Source: Actinomycetes bacterium
GTDB lineage: Bacteria; Actinomycetota; Acidimicrobiia; Spongiisociales; UBA5794
Direction: 5' to 3'
NCBI GenBank assembly: GCA_023336855.1
Contig: JAMBLK010000083.1
Coordinates: 1 to 24,306, forward strand
DNA: 24,306 bases
In this document: positions 1 to 5,962 of the stretch, in pieces
Layout: each line of letters opens with the position of its first letter
Position numbering within the stretch: position 1 is the first letter of the stretch
The notes under the pieces: generated by a model
The model's database searches: none
Told to the model about the DNA's origin: nothing
Seen by the model: the letters and a program-made list of their open reading frames with translations, nothing else
Translations under genes and position numbers: made by a program

Positions 1-329
1 ACGAGGGCCGAGAACGCGGTCGGGTCGTTGACCGCCATCTCAGCGAGCATCTTGCGGTCGACTTCGAGATCGGCGGACTTGAGCCCTGCCATGAACCTCG
101 AATACGTCGTCCCATTCTGGCGAGCCGCTGCGTTGATTCTCTGAATCCAGAGACGACGGAACTGGCCCTTGCGTGCCCGGCGATCCCGATGCGCGTACTG
201 CATCGAGTGCATCACCTGCTCGCGAGCGGTCCTGTACCGACGGCTCCTCGCACCTCCGTACCCGGAGGCGCGGTCCATCAATTTGCGGCGCTTCTTCTTC
301 GCGTTGACTGAACGCTTCACACGTGCCAT
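1..329 (-). CDS. rplT: 50S ribosomal protein L20 (partial, C-terminus cut by window edge)
   Basis: bL20 binds 23S rRNA early in large-subunit assembly and in several bacteria also autoregulates its own operon. The 109 visible codons begin at ATG 327-329, with an AGGAG Shine-Dalgarno about 8 nt upstream, and open with a very basic stretch (MARVKRSVNAKKKRRK). The conserved rRNA-binding part follows, with RRLWIQRINAAAR and YSRFMAGLK. The family is usually 117-120 residues, so roughly ten C-terminal residues lie beyond base 1. The gene is the last visible one of infC-rpmI-rplT and starts 10 nt after the rpmI stop. Identity is certain. The end is not visible. Confidence 0.97.
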   Translation of the reverse strand, partial: MARVKRSVNAKKKRRKLMDRASGYGGARSRRYRTAREQVMHSMQYAHRDRRARKGQFRRLWIQRINAAARQNGTTYSRFMAGLKSADLEVDRKMLAEMAVNDPTAFSAL

Positions 330-339
330 TGCTTGACTC

Positions 340-534
340 CTATTTGCCCAGCAGGCGGTTCATGCGCTTTTCGTTGCCGCCGTCGAGGACCTTGTTGCCC
401 TTGACCCGGCGCCAGCGCGAGGTTGATTTCTTGTGACGGTTGTGTCCGCGCCACGCCTTCGTGCCTCGAACCTTCCCACTCCCGGTGCGTTTGAAGCGTT
501 TCGCAGCACCTTTGTGCGTCTTCATCTTCGGCAC
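340..534 (-). CDS. rpmI: 50S ribosomal protein L35
   Basis: bL35 is a small basic protein of the large ribosomal subunit. The 64-residue product begins MPKMKTHKGAAKRFKRTGSGK, the family's N-terminal signature, and ends in GNEKRMNRLLGK. Length is typical (64-66 residues). It lies 12 nt downstream of infC and 10 nt upstream of rplT, the universal infC-rpmI-rplT order, so it is translated from the same messenger. Nothing is odd about it. Confidence 0.98.
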   Translation of the reverse strand: MPKMKTHKGAAKRFKRTGSGKVRGTKAWRGHNRHKKSTSRWRRVKGNKVLDGGNEKRMNRLLGK

Positions 535-546
535 GATTCCACTCTC

Positions 547-1125
547 CTACTTGTCCGCATCTCCATCGACGGCGTCGTCGATGTCAGCGTCTTCGATATC
601 TTCGTTTGGCCGTTCGGATGAGCGCACCGGAGCGAGCACCATCGTCATCTGCCGTCCTTCAAGCCTTGCCGCGGTCTCGATCTCGCCGTAGTCGGCAACA
701 CTGTCGCGCAACCGGTTGAGAATATCGTTGCCGATCTCGGGGTGAGTGACCTCACGCCCCCGGAACCGCATCGTGACCTTCACCTTGTCGTTCTCTTGCA
801 GGAATCGCACGACCCTCTTCCGCTTCACCTCAAAGTCGCTTGCTCCGATCTTGGGCCGGAACTGCACTTCCTTGACCACGGTACGGGTCTGCTTCTTTCG
901 GGCTTCTCTCGCCTTCACGGACTGTTCGTACTTGAACTTCCCATAATCCATGAGACGAACAACGGGTGGCCGGGCCTCTGGAGCAACCTCCACGAGGTCG
1001 AGCTCCAACTGCGATGCAAGCCACCGTGCTTCCTCGATCGGCTTGATACCGATCTGTCCACCATTCGGGTCGACGAGGCGAACCTCTTTGACTCGGATCT
1101 TTTCGTTGACCCTGGGCTCCTTGAT
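547..1125 (-). CDS. infC: Translation initiation factor IF-3, with a predicted ATC start codon
   Basis: IF-3 binds the 30S subunit, keeps subunits apart and rejects non-standard start codons. The N-terminal domain (residues 1-70: RVNEKIRV, VRLVDPNGGQIG, LDLVEVAPEARPP, MDYGKFKYE) is followed by a C-terminal domain to about residue 165 and an acidic tail. The first ATG/GTG/TTG in frame is a TTG at 1006-1008, which would delete 39 conserved residues. No ATG, GTG or TTG exists upstream of it in frame. ATC at 1123-1125 sits 7 nt after a perfect AGGAGG and starts the protein at KEPRVNEKIRV, where IF-3 proteins should begin. I therefore place the start there (192 residues). E. coli infC uses AUU for autoregulation, so a rare start is expected of this family. 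Confidence 0.93.
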   Translation of the reverse strand: MKEPRVNEKIRVKEVRLVDPNGGQIGIKPIEEARWLASQLELDLVEVAPEARPPVVRLMDYGKFKYEQSVKAREARKKQTRTVVKEVQFRPKIGASDFEVKRKRVVRFLQENDKVKVTMRFRGREVTHPEIGNDILNRLRDSVADYGEIETAARLEGRQMTMVLAPVRSSERPNEDIEDADIDDAVDGDADK

Positions 1126-1181
1126 CGGAGTACCTCCTGCTCGTACGTGTTGACGAAGCAGGCGCCTGGTGCCATAACAAA

Positions 1182-1204
1182 GGCAGCACGACGCGAGTGC
1201 TGCC
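1182..1204 (-). terminator. Attenuator-like hairpin in the infC leader
   Basis: On the minus strand, GGCAGCAC pairs perfectly with GTGCTGCC across a 7-nt loop, and the stem is followed by TTTGTT. It lies in the roughly 150-nt leader between the infC promoter and the ATC start, 56 nt before that start. An 8-bp stem with a short, interrupted T-run suggests a weak intrinsic terminator or attenuator for infC-rpmI-rplT. It could instead be a binding structure for L20 or another regulator; the sequence does not decide. Confidence 0.5.
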
Positions 1205-1281
1205 TGGTAATGCGACCCGGTACACCTGGATCGGTGACAGGGTGGGAAACAGACGCCTCCGCTTTGTCAGTTGTGGTTGGC

Positions 1282-1310
1282 AGATTAGGTGAGAGCGTCG
1301 CCTAGTTCAA
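1282..1310 (-). promoter_or_regulatory. Promoter of infC-rpmI-rplT
   Basis: Reading the minus strand, TTGAAC (1305-1310) and TAATCT (1282-1287) are separated by exactly 17 nt. This is a good housekeeping sigma-70-type promoter, with a predicted transcript start near 1275. It lies just beyond the ribH repeat array, so the translation operon has its own start and does not depend on the rib operon. The stretch 1205-1280 between promoter and hairpin is untranslated leader with no other feature I can support. Confidence 0.72.
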
Positions 1311-1327
1311 CCGGGTCTGCGCAGCCG

Positions 1328-1410
1328 GTAGATCAGTAGCAAGTAGAGCAGTACTGCTCTACTGCTCTACTGCTCTACTGCTCTACTGCTCTACTGCTCT
1401 ACTGCTCTAC
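1328..1410. repeat. 8-bp tandem array (7 copies) with inverted-repeat arm, at the ribH stop codon
   Basis: Seven perfect copies of TGCTCTAC occupy 1355-1410. The left flank 1328-1352 is a degenerate reverse complement of the array (gtagatcagtagcaag followed by tagagcagt), so the whole element can fold into a hairpin of about 25 bp. Its centre, 1343-1362, is a perfect 20-bp palindrome. The last six codons and the TAG of ribH lie inside the array. A related element is found at 4941-5029. It may act as a terminator-like structure or be a selfish or slippage-prone repeat. Confidence 0.9.
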
Positions 1411-1867
1411 TCGATACTTGCTTCAACACATCCGCAGTCCTGATCGCAGCCTCAGCTGCTTCTCGGCCCTTGTTGTGTTCGTCCGGGGCGCTTCTGGCGA
1501 AAGCATGGGAGGGGTCGCGAACGGTCAGGATGCCGAAACTCACCGGGACGCCTGTATCGAGCATGACTCGCATCAGGCCTTCCGAGGCCCGGCCGGCGAT
1601 GTGCTCGTAGTGGTCGGTCTCGCCTTCGACGACGGCGCCGAGGACCACGATCGCGTCGTAGCCGGCCTGCGCCATGGTTTGAGCGACGAGCGGTGTCTCG
1701 AAAGCCCCTTCCACATCGACCACGGTGACGTCGGTGGCTCCCGCTTCGTCGAGAACAGCGAGAGCGCCGTCGAGGAGACCCTCGGTGACGGGCCGATTGA
1801 ACAGAGAACGCACCACACCGATCCGGAGATCGCCTGCATCGAGTCTTCCGCGAAGTCCGTCGGTCAT
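1391..1867 (-). CDS. ribH: 6,7-dimethyl-8-ribityllumazine synthase
   Basis: RibH condenses 3,4-dihydroxy-2-butanone 4-phosphate with the ribitylamino-pyrimidine to give lumazine, the penultimate riboflavin step, usually as a capsid-like oligomer. Family blocks are visible in order: VRSLFNRPVTEGLLDGAL, VEGAFETPLVAQ, VVEGETDHYEHIAGRA (the His of the active site), GVPVSFGILTV and EHNKGREAAEAAI. I start at ATG 1865-1867, whose ATGA overlap with the ribBA stop matches the other junctions of this operon; a further in-frame start at 1945 would lie inside ribBA. Length is 158 residues. The C-terminal residues SRAVEQ and the TAG stop are encoded by an octanucleotide repeat array, so the natural tail may have been replaced. 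Confidence 0.95.
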   Translation of the reverse strand: MTDGLRGRLDAGDLRIGVVRSLFNRPVTEGLLDGALAVLDEAGATDVTVVDVEGAFETPLVAQTMAQAGYDAIVVLGAVVEGETDHYEHIAGRASEGLMRVMLDTGVPVSFGILTVRDPSHAFARSAPDEHNKGREAAEAAIRTADVLKQVSSRAVEQ

Positions 1868-3069
1868 GACGTCGAACCGAGATGGCCGAGCTTCGCCGTC
1901 TTCGTTTGGAGGTAGAAGCTGTTGTGCGGATTCTCGCCGACCCACATCGGGATTCGTTCCTCGACGTCAACGCCATACATGCGAAGTTGGTCGATCTTCT
2001 CGGGGTTGTTCGTGATGAGCTTCACGCTTGTCACCTTGAGATCGTGGAGGATCTGCGCGTCAACTCCGTAGTGTCGGTTGTCGACGGGATGCCCGATCTG
2101 TTCATTTGCCTCAGCCGTGTCGTATCCCTGCTCCTGGAGCCGATACGCTGCCAGCTTGTCGATCAGACCGGTCCCCCGGCCCTCATGGGTGGGGTTGTAG
2201 ACGATGATCCCTTCGCCGGCCTCGGCGATCATCCTCATCGACTCCTTCAACTGCACACCGCAGTCGCAACGCAGGCTCCCGAAGACGTCACCAGTGAGAC
2301 AGACAGAGTGAAGTCGTGTCAGCACGCTCTGATGGCCGGTCACATCGCCGAGCACGAGGGCGATGTGTTCAGAACCGGTGTCCCTGGACCTGTATCCGAT
2401 CGCCCGGAATTCGGCAATGTCCGTCGGTATCAGGGCCTCGGACTCTCGTGTCACAAGTGCCTCTTCGCTCCATCGGTACGAAACCAGATCTTCAATCGTG
2501 ATGATCGCTATCCCGTGCTCATCGGCGAATCGCATCAAGGACTCGCCTCTCGACATGGTCCCGTCATCGTTGACAACTTCGCAGAGCACACCCGCCGGGT
2601 TGAGACCAGCGAGACGCGCCAGATCAATAGCTGCCTCGGTGTGACCCGGACGAACCAGCACGCCACCCGGTTGGTAACGAAGGGGGAACACATGACCGGG
2701 GCGATGGAAATCGATAGCGGTCATCGCAGGATCGGCGGCCGCGCGAATTGTCTTCGCGCGATCTGATGCCGAGATACCCGTGGTCGTGCCCTCGGCGAGA
2801 TCGATCGACACGGTGAACGCCGTCTTGTGCGAATCGGTGTTCTCGAGGACCATGAGGGGCAACTGGAGTTCGTCGAGTCGCTCGCCCATCATCGGCAGAC
2901 AGATCAGTCCGCTGGTGTACCGAACCATGAACGCGATGTGCTCGGACGTCGCTTTCTCTGCGGCAACGATCAGATCGCCCTCATTCTCACGCTTCTCGTC
3001 ATCGACGACGAGGACCATTTCACCGCTGGCGATCGCAGCGATCGCTTCTTCGATCGGCGCGTAGTTCAT
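1864..3069 (-). CDS. ribBA: Bifunctional DHBP synthase / GTP cyclohydrolase II
   Basis: Fusion enzyme supplying both precursors of riboflavin. Residues 1-205 are the RibB domain, making 3,4-dihydroxy-2-butanone 4-phosphate from ribulose 5-phosphate (DDEKRENEGDLI, TGISASDRA, RPGHVFPLRYQPGGVL, GHTEAAIDLARLAG). Residues 206-401 are the RibA domain, opening GTP. The zinc cysteines are 257, 268 and 270 (HSVCLTGD, SLRCDCG), and the catalytic Tyr and Arg appear as Tyr309 and Arg332. The loop before HEGRG reads YNPTHEGRG; relatives usually carry an Arg there. The ATG at 3067-3069 overlaps the ribE stop as ATGA. Length, 401 residues, is normal. Confidence 0.97.
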   Translation of the reverse strand: MNYAPIEEAIAAIASGEMVLVVDDEKRENEGDLIVAAEKATSEHIAFMVRYTSGLICLPMMGERLDELQLPLMVLENTDSHKTAFTVSIDLAEGTTTGISASDRAKTIRAAADPAMTAIDFHRPGHVFPLRYQPGGVLVRPGHTEAAIDLARLAGLNPAGVLCEVVNDDGTMSRGESLMRFADEHGIAIITIEDLVSYRWSEEALVTRESEALIPTDIAEFRAIGYRSRDTGSEHIALVLGDVTGHQSVLTRLHSVCLTGDVFGSLRCDCGVQLKESMRMIAEAGEGIIVYNPTHEGRGTGLIDKLAAYRLQEQGYDTAEANEQIGHPVDNRHYGVDAQILHDLKVTSVKLITNNPEKIDQLRMYGVDVEERIPMWVGENPHNSFYLQTKTAKLGHLGSTS

Positions 3070-3677
3070 CCCCGTGCCTCCATCAATCGTTCAACGTACT
3101 TGGCAAGAATGTCTGCTTCCAGATTCACCCGATCCCCGACGCTCTTCTCGCCGAGCACCGTGACGTCCAGGGTGTGTGGAATCAAGGCGAATTCGAACCA
3201 CGGTTCAGTGTCGGCGACGTTCGACACCGCTGTGATCGTCAAACTCACACCATCAACGGTGACCGACCCCTTCTCAACGAGATACCGCGCGAGAGAGGGT
3301 GGTGACGTGACGCGGAATCGCTTCGATGATCCCTCACTGGTGATGCGCTGGATGGTGCCCACACCGTCGACGTGGCCCTGCACCACGTGCCCATCGAACC
3401 GACCCCCTGCTGCTTCGACCGGTCGCTCGAGATCCACCGAGGAGCCAGACTCCAGATCGCCGAGATTGGTGCGCTGAAGCGTCTCCGAGATCGCTTCCAC
3501 GGTGAACCGGTCTCCGTCGATGGCGATCGCGGTGAGGCAGACACCGTTGACTGCGATCGAATCGCCGATGGTGAGCCCGTCGCATGTAACCGGTGCGGTC
3601 ACATGGAACACGGCCCCCCCGTCGGTATCTTCGACCGCGGCCATTGTGCCGAGTTCGCTGACGATTCCGGTGAACAT
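3066..3677 (-). CDS. ribE: Riboflavin synthase, alpha chain
   Basis: Catalyses dismutation of two lumazine molecules to riboflavin plus the pyrimidine substrate, the last step of the pathway. The start MFTGIVSELG is the family signature. The protein is two tandem lumazine-binding barrels: the first has GDSIAVNGVCLT, the second KGSVTVDGVSLT, and HVVQGHVDGVG joins them. It has 203 residues, as expected. The ATG at 3675-3677 overlaps the ribD stop by one base (TGATG), so translation is probably coupled. The frame stays open upstream, but that extension lies within ribD and is not coding. Confidence 0.97.
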   Translation of the reverse strand: MFTGIVSELGTMAAVEDTDGGAVFHVTAPVTCDGLTIGDSIAVNGVCLTAIAIDGDRFTVEAISETLQRTNLGDLESGSSVDLERPVEAAGGRFDGHVVQGHVDGVGTIQRITSEGSSKRFRVTSPPSLARYLVEKGSVTVDGVSLTITAVSNVADTEPWFEFALIPHTLDVTVLGEKSVGDRVNLEADILAKYVERLMEARG

Positions 3678-4774
3678 CACGTCTCTCTTTCGATCTTTGC
3701 TTCGACTCTGATATCGGACCCGATCATCGCAACGTCCTCGATCGTGACTGTTTGGGCATCCGTGATCGTCTGGAAAACACCGGTGACTGCAGGTAGGCCC
3801 GTGCCCATGCCGAGTTTCGATCCGTAGTGGAAGACGATCCGGTCGACCAGGCCGGCCCTCAGCGCAGCGCCCCCGATCGTCGGCCCGCCTTCGATGAGCA
3901 CGGCGACGACTCCGTTCTTCCCCAGATACTCGATCGCTGCTGTGAGGTCGACTCCATCCGGACCGGGCGCGGCGACCTGTTCGACGCCGCCGAGGCCTGG
4001 TTGATCTGATCCCGTGGTGAAGACGAGCGGGTTTCGAGAGAGGAGCGCAGCGTCCGCGGGGATGGGGCGCCTTCCCGCCACGATGACGGGCCGGGGTTGG
4101 GGGCCTTCGTATCCGTCGATGCGTACGTCGAGGCGCGGGTTGTCTGAGATCACTGTGCCGGCGCCAACGATGACGGCATCGCTCTCCGCCCGTAGTCGAT
4201 GGCCATCTTCCCTGGCCTCCGGACCGGTGACCCATCGAGATGTGTGGTCCGCCGCCGCGGCCTGGCCGTCGAGTGTCAACGCGGTCTTCAACGTCACGAA
4301 CGGTCTTCCTGTGGTGCGATGGTGGTAGTACGCGAGGTCGTTGGCGCGAACTGCATCCTCTTCGACACCGGTGACGACTTCGATGCCGGCGTCTTCCAAG
4401 AGAGCGATCCCATTGCCGGCGACGCGAGAGTCGGGATCGAGTGTTCCCACGATCACCCGCGCAACGCCCGCGTCGATCAGGGCCGTAGTACAGGGAGGCG
4501 TCTTGCCGTGGTGTGCGCACGGTTCGAGGGTGACGACGACGGTAGATCCCTTGGCTGCAGATCCCGCATCGGCGAGCGCTGCCGCCTCGGCGTGGGCGGA
4601 GCCCGCACGGATGTGGGCGCGCTCAGCCACAACCTCCCCGTCCGGGGTCAGCACAATGGCACCGACTCGCGGATTCGGATGCGGCATCGTGCCCTCGGTC
4701 AACCCGATGGCGCGGCGCATCACCTCATCCGCGCGGTGCGCGGGGAACAGATTGTCCTCAACGCGGCGCGTCAT
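3677..4774 (-). CDS. ribD: Bifunctional riboflavin deaminase / reductase
   Basis: RibD deaminates the pyrimidine made from GTP and then reduces its ribosyl side chain. The N-terminal cytidine-deaminase-like domain (residues 12-140) shows the zinc ligands HAEAAAL and EPCAHHGKTPPC. The C-terminal reductase domain (about 150-365) has TLDGQAAA, SRWVTGPEAR, VIVGAGTVISDNPRL and EGGPTIGG. I chose ATG 4772-4774, giving 365 residues, because it lies 4 nt after the AGGAGG; the earlier in-frame start at 4804 would lie inside the FMN riboswitch. This is the first gene of ribD-ribE-ribBA-ribH. Confidence 0.96.
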   Translation of the reverse strand: MTRRVEDNLFPAHRADEVMRRAIGLTEGTMPHPNPRVGAIVLTPDGEVVAERAHIRAGSAHAEAAALADAGSAAKGSTVVVTLEPCAHHGKTPPCTTALIDAGVARVIVGTLDPDSRVAGNGIALLEDAGIEVVTGVEEDAVRANDLAYYHHRTTGRPFVTLKTALTLDGQAAAADHTSRWVTGPEAREDGHRLRAESDAVIVGAGTVISDNPRLDVRIDGYEGPQPRPVIVAGRRPIPADAALLSRNPLVFTTGSDQPGLGGVEQVAAPGPDGVDLTAAIEYLGKNGVVAVLIEGGPTIGGAALRAGLVDRIVFHYGSKLGMGTGLPAVTGVFQTITDAQTVTIEDVAMIGSDIRVEAKIERET

Positions 4775-4776
4775 AC

Positions 4777-4895
4777 GCCCTCCTTCTCCCATCCGGACTG
4801 TCACCGTCGGTCCCGGAGTTTCACCGGGTCAACCCTTGAACGGGTTCGCGGACTTTCACCGCCGGTCGGGGATTTCACCCTGCCCTGAAGGGGGC
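4777..4895 (-). promoter_or_regulatory. FMN riboswitch (RFN element) controlling ribD
   Basis: The minus strand carries the hallmark RFN blocks: AGGGTGAAATCCCCGACC, GGCGGTGAAAGTCCGCG, CCCGGTGAAACTCCGGGACC and GACGGTGACAGTCCGGATGG. When FMN binds such an aptamer, the closing P1 helix is stabilised. Here the 5' strand GCCCCCTTC (4887-4895) can pair with GAAGGAGGGC (4777-4786) with one bulged A. That covers the whole Shine-Dalgarno of ribD (4779-4784). No terminator fits in the few bases before the ATG, so control is most likely translational: high FMN hides the ribosome site. Confidence 0.96.
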
Positions 4896-4902
4896 AACCC
4901 AA

Positions 4903-4931
4903 AGGATAGTGGCCGTTCGGACGTGCTGAGC
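4903..4931 (-). promoter_or_regulatory. Possible promoter of the rib operon
   Basis: TATCCT (4903-4908, minus strand) lies 7 nt before the first base of the riboswitch P1 helix, the right distance for a -10 element with a transcript start near 4896. The -35 region 17 nt upstream (GCTCAG, 4926-4931) is poor, so confidence is low. The position between repeat array and riboswitch makes a promoter here likely. Confidence 0.35.
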
Positions 4932-4940
4932 CGGGATTGA

Positions 4941-5029
4941 GTACAGCAGTAGCAAGTAGCAAGTAGCAAGTAGAGCAGTATTGATCTACTGATCTACTGA
5001 TCTACTGATCTACTGATCTACTGATCTAC
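4941..5029. repeat. 8-bp tandem array (6 copies) with inverted arm, at the response-regulator stop codon
   Basis: Six perfect copies of TGATCTAC fill 4982-5029. The left flank 4941-4980 contains three copies of a 7-bp unit, AGCAAGT (4951-4971), followed by AGAGCAGTA, and is a degenerate reverse complement of the array. The element at 1328-1410 has the same layout: both share cagtagcaagta and tagagcagta in the arm, and their array units differ at one base. The TAG stop of the response-regulator gene (5026-5028) lies in the array. It may form a long imperfect hairpin that ends the upstream transcript before the rib promoter. Confidence 0.9.
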
Positions 5030-5952
5030 TGGCGGCGGTCTACCGAGTAGGTCGAACCGGGCTGGCGTTTTGCGAACTCTTTCATTTCGGAAGCGATCGC
5101 TGAGGCTTCCCACTCTGAGGCGATCGCGCGATCCTGGTTCGTCACCACGCCCATCGAGAACGAGACGATCGGGAATGCATGCCGTTCGCCTCGCCGGTCG
5201 GTGACTTCGATGTATCCCTGAACAGCGTCGACCGTGTCGTAGAAGTCGAGGATGCCGTCGTCGAACTCCTGGATCACCGTGGTGCAGTACTCGTCGACAA
5301 GCTCAGGATCGATCAGGGCGATGTAGTCATCCCCGCCAACGTGACCGACGAACGCTTCCTCACCACCGCACGAGGCCGCGGCTTCAACCATGACTTTGGC
5401 AGTGAACTTGATGACCGTGTCCCCCCGCATGAAGCCGTAGTGATCGTTGAAGGCCTTGAAGTTGTCGAGATCGCCGTATACGACCGCGATCGGCGTCTGC
5501 TCGCTGACCCGCCGTTCGAGTTCCGCCGAGATCCGGAAGTTCCCCGGGAGCCCGGTCAATGGCGAGACGTCTCGCATCTGCTGTGCGCGCCGAATCACGG
5601 TGCGCACACGGGCGACGAGTTCCTCGACCGCGAAGGGTTTCGTGATGTAGTCGTCCGCGCCAAGATCCAGGCCCTTGACGCGATCCTGTGCGAGCGCACG
5701 TGCGGTGAGCATGACAACGGGGACACTGGCGGTGGGAGGATCATTGCGCAGGTGTCGCAACGTGGTCAGCCCATCCATTCCCGGCATCATCACGTCGAGC
5801 AGGACGAGAGACGGGGGGTTCTCGGAAGCTGCCTTGAGCGCATCGGCTCCGTTCGAGGCGGTCTCAGTCTCGAAGCCCTCGAGCTCGAGGTTCATCTTCA
5901 CGTATTGGAGGATGTCCGGGTCGTCATCAACGACAAGGATCCGATCTCCCAT
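5026..5952 (-). CDS. Response regulator with degenerate GGDEF domain (GGDDY)
   Basis: A cytoplasmic two-domain signalling protein of 308 residues. Residues 1-122 form a receiver with acidic pocket DDD 9-11, phospho-acceptor Asp53 (LLDVMMPGMDG), Thr83 and Lys105 (TKPF). Residues 128-305 form a GGDEF-type domain: SPLTGLPG opens it, YGDLDNFKAFND gives the metal and substrate region, and the signature at 206-210 is GGDDY instead of GGDEF. No RxxD inhibitory site stands in front of it. Whether it makes cyclic di-GMP, only binds nucleotide, or is inactive cannot be told. It begins 10 nt after rpe, with AGAGGG 3 nt before the ATG. No sensor kinase is in the window. Confidence 0.85.
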   Translation of the reverse strand: MGDRILVVDDDPDILQYVKMNLELEGFETETASNGADALKAASENPPSLVLLDVMMPGMDGLTTLRHLRNDPPTASVPVVMLTARALAQDRVKGLDLGADDYITKPFAVEELVARVRTVIRRAQQMRDVSPLTGLPGNFRISAELERRVSEQTPIAVVYGDLDNFKAFNDHYGFMRGDTVIKFTAKVMVEAAASCGGEEAFVGHVGGDDYIALIDPELVDEYCTTVIQEFDDGILDFYDTVDAVQGYIEVTDRRGERHAFPIVSFSMGVVTNQDRAIASEWEASAIASEMKEFAKRQPGSTYSVDRRQ

Positions 5953-5962
5953 ATTCCCTCTA

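Noticed and set aside
915..1175. A possible 86-residue upstream peptide (MAPGACFV...) in the infC leader.
   Set aside because: It runs out of frame through the conserved infC coding region, has no ribosome site of its own and reads as a shadow frame.
742..1305. Plus-strand open frame of 187 codons opposite infC.
   Set aside because: Antisense to a certain gene, no ribosome site and no recognisable domain; explained by high GC.
1353..1410. Tandem repeats as a CRISPR array.
   Set aside because: Units are 8 bp and directly joined with no spacers, and no cas genes are near.
3678..4520. Long N-terminal extension of ribE read through ribD.
   Set aside because: Arg/His-rich shadow translation of ribD; the true ribE start MFTGIV is clear at 3677.
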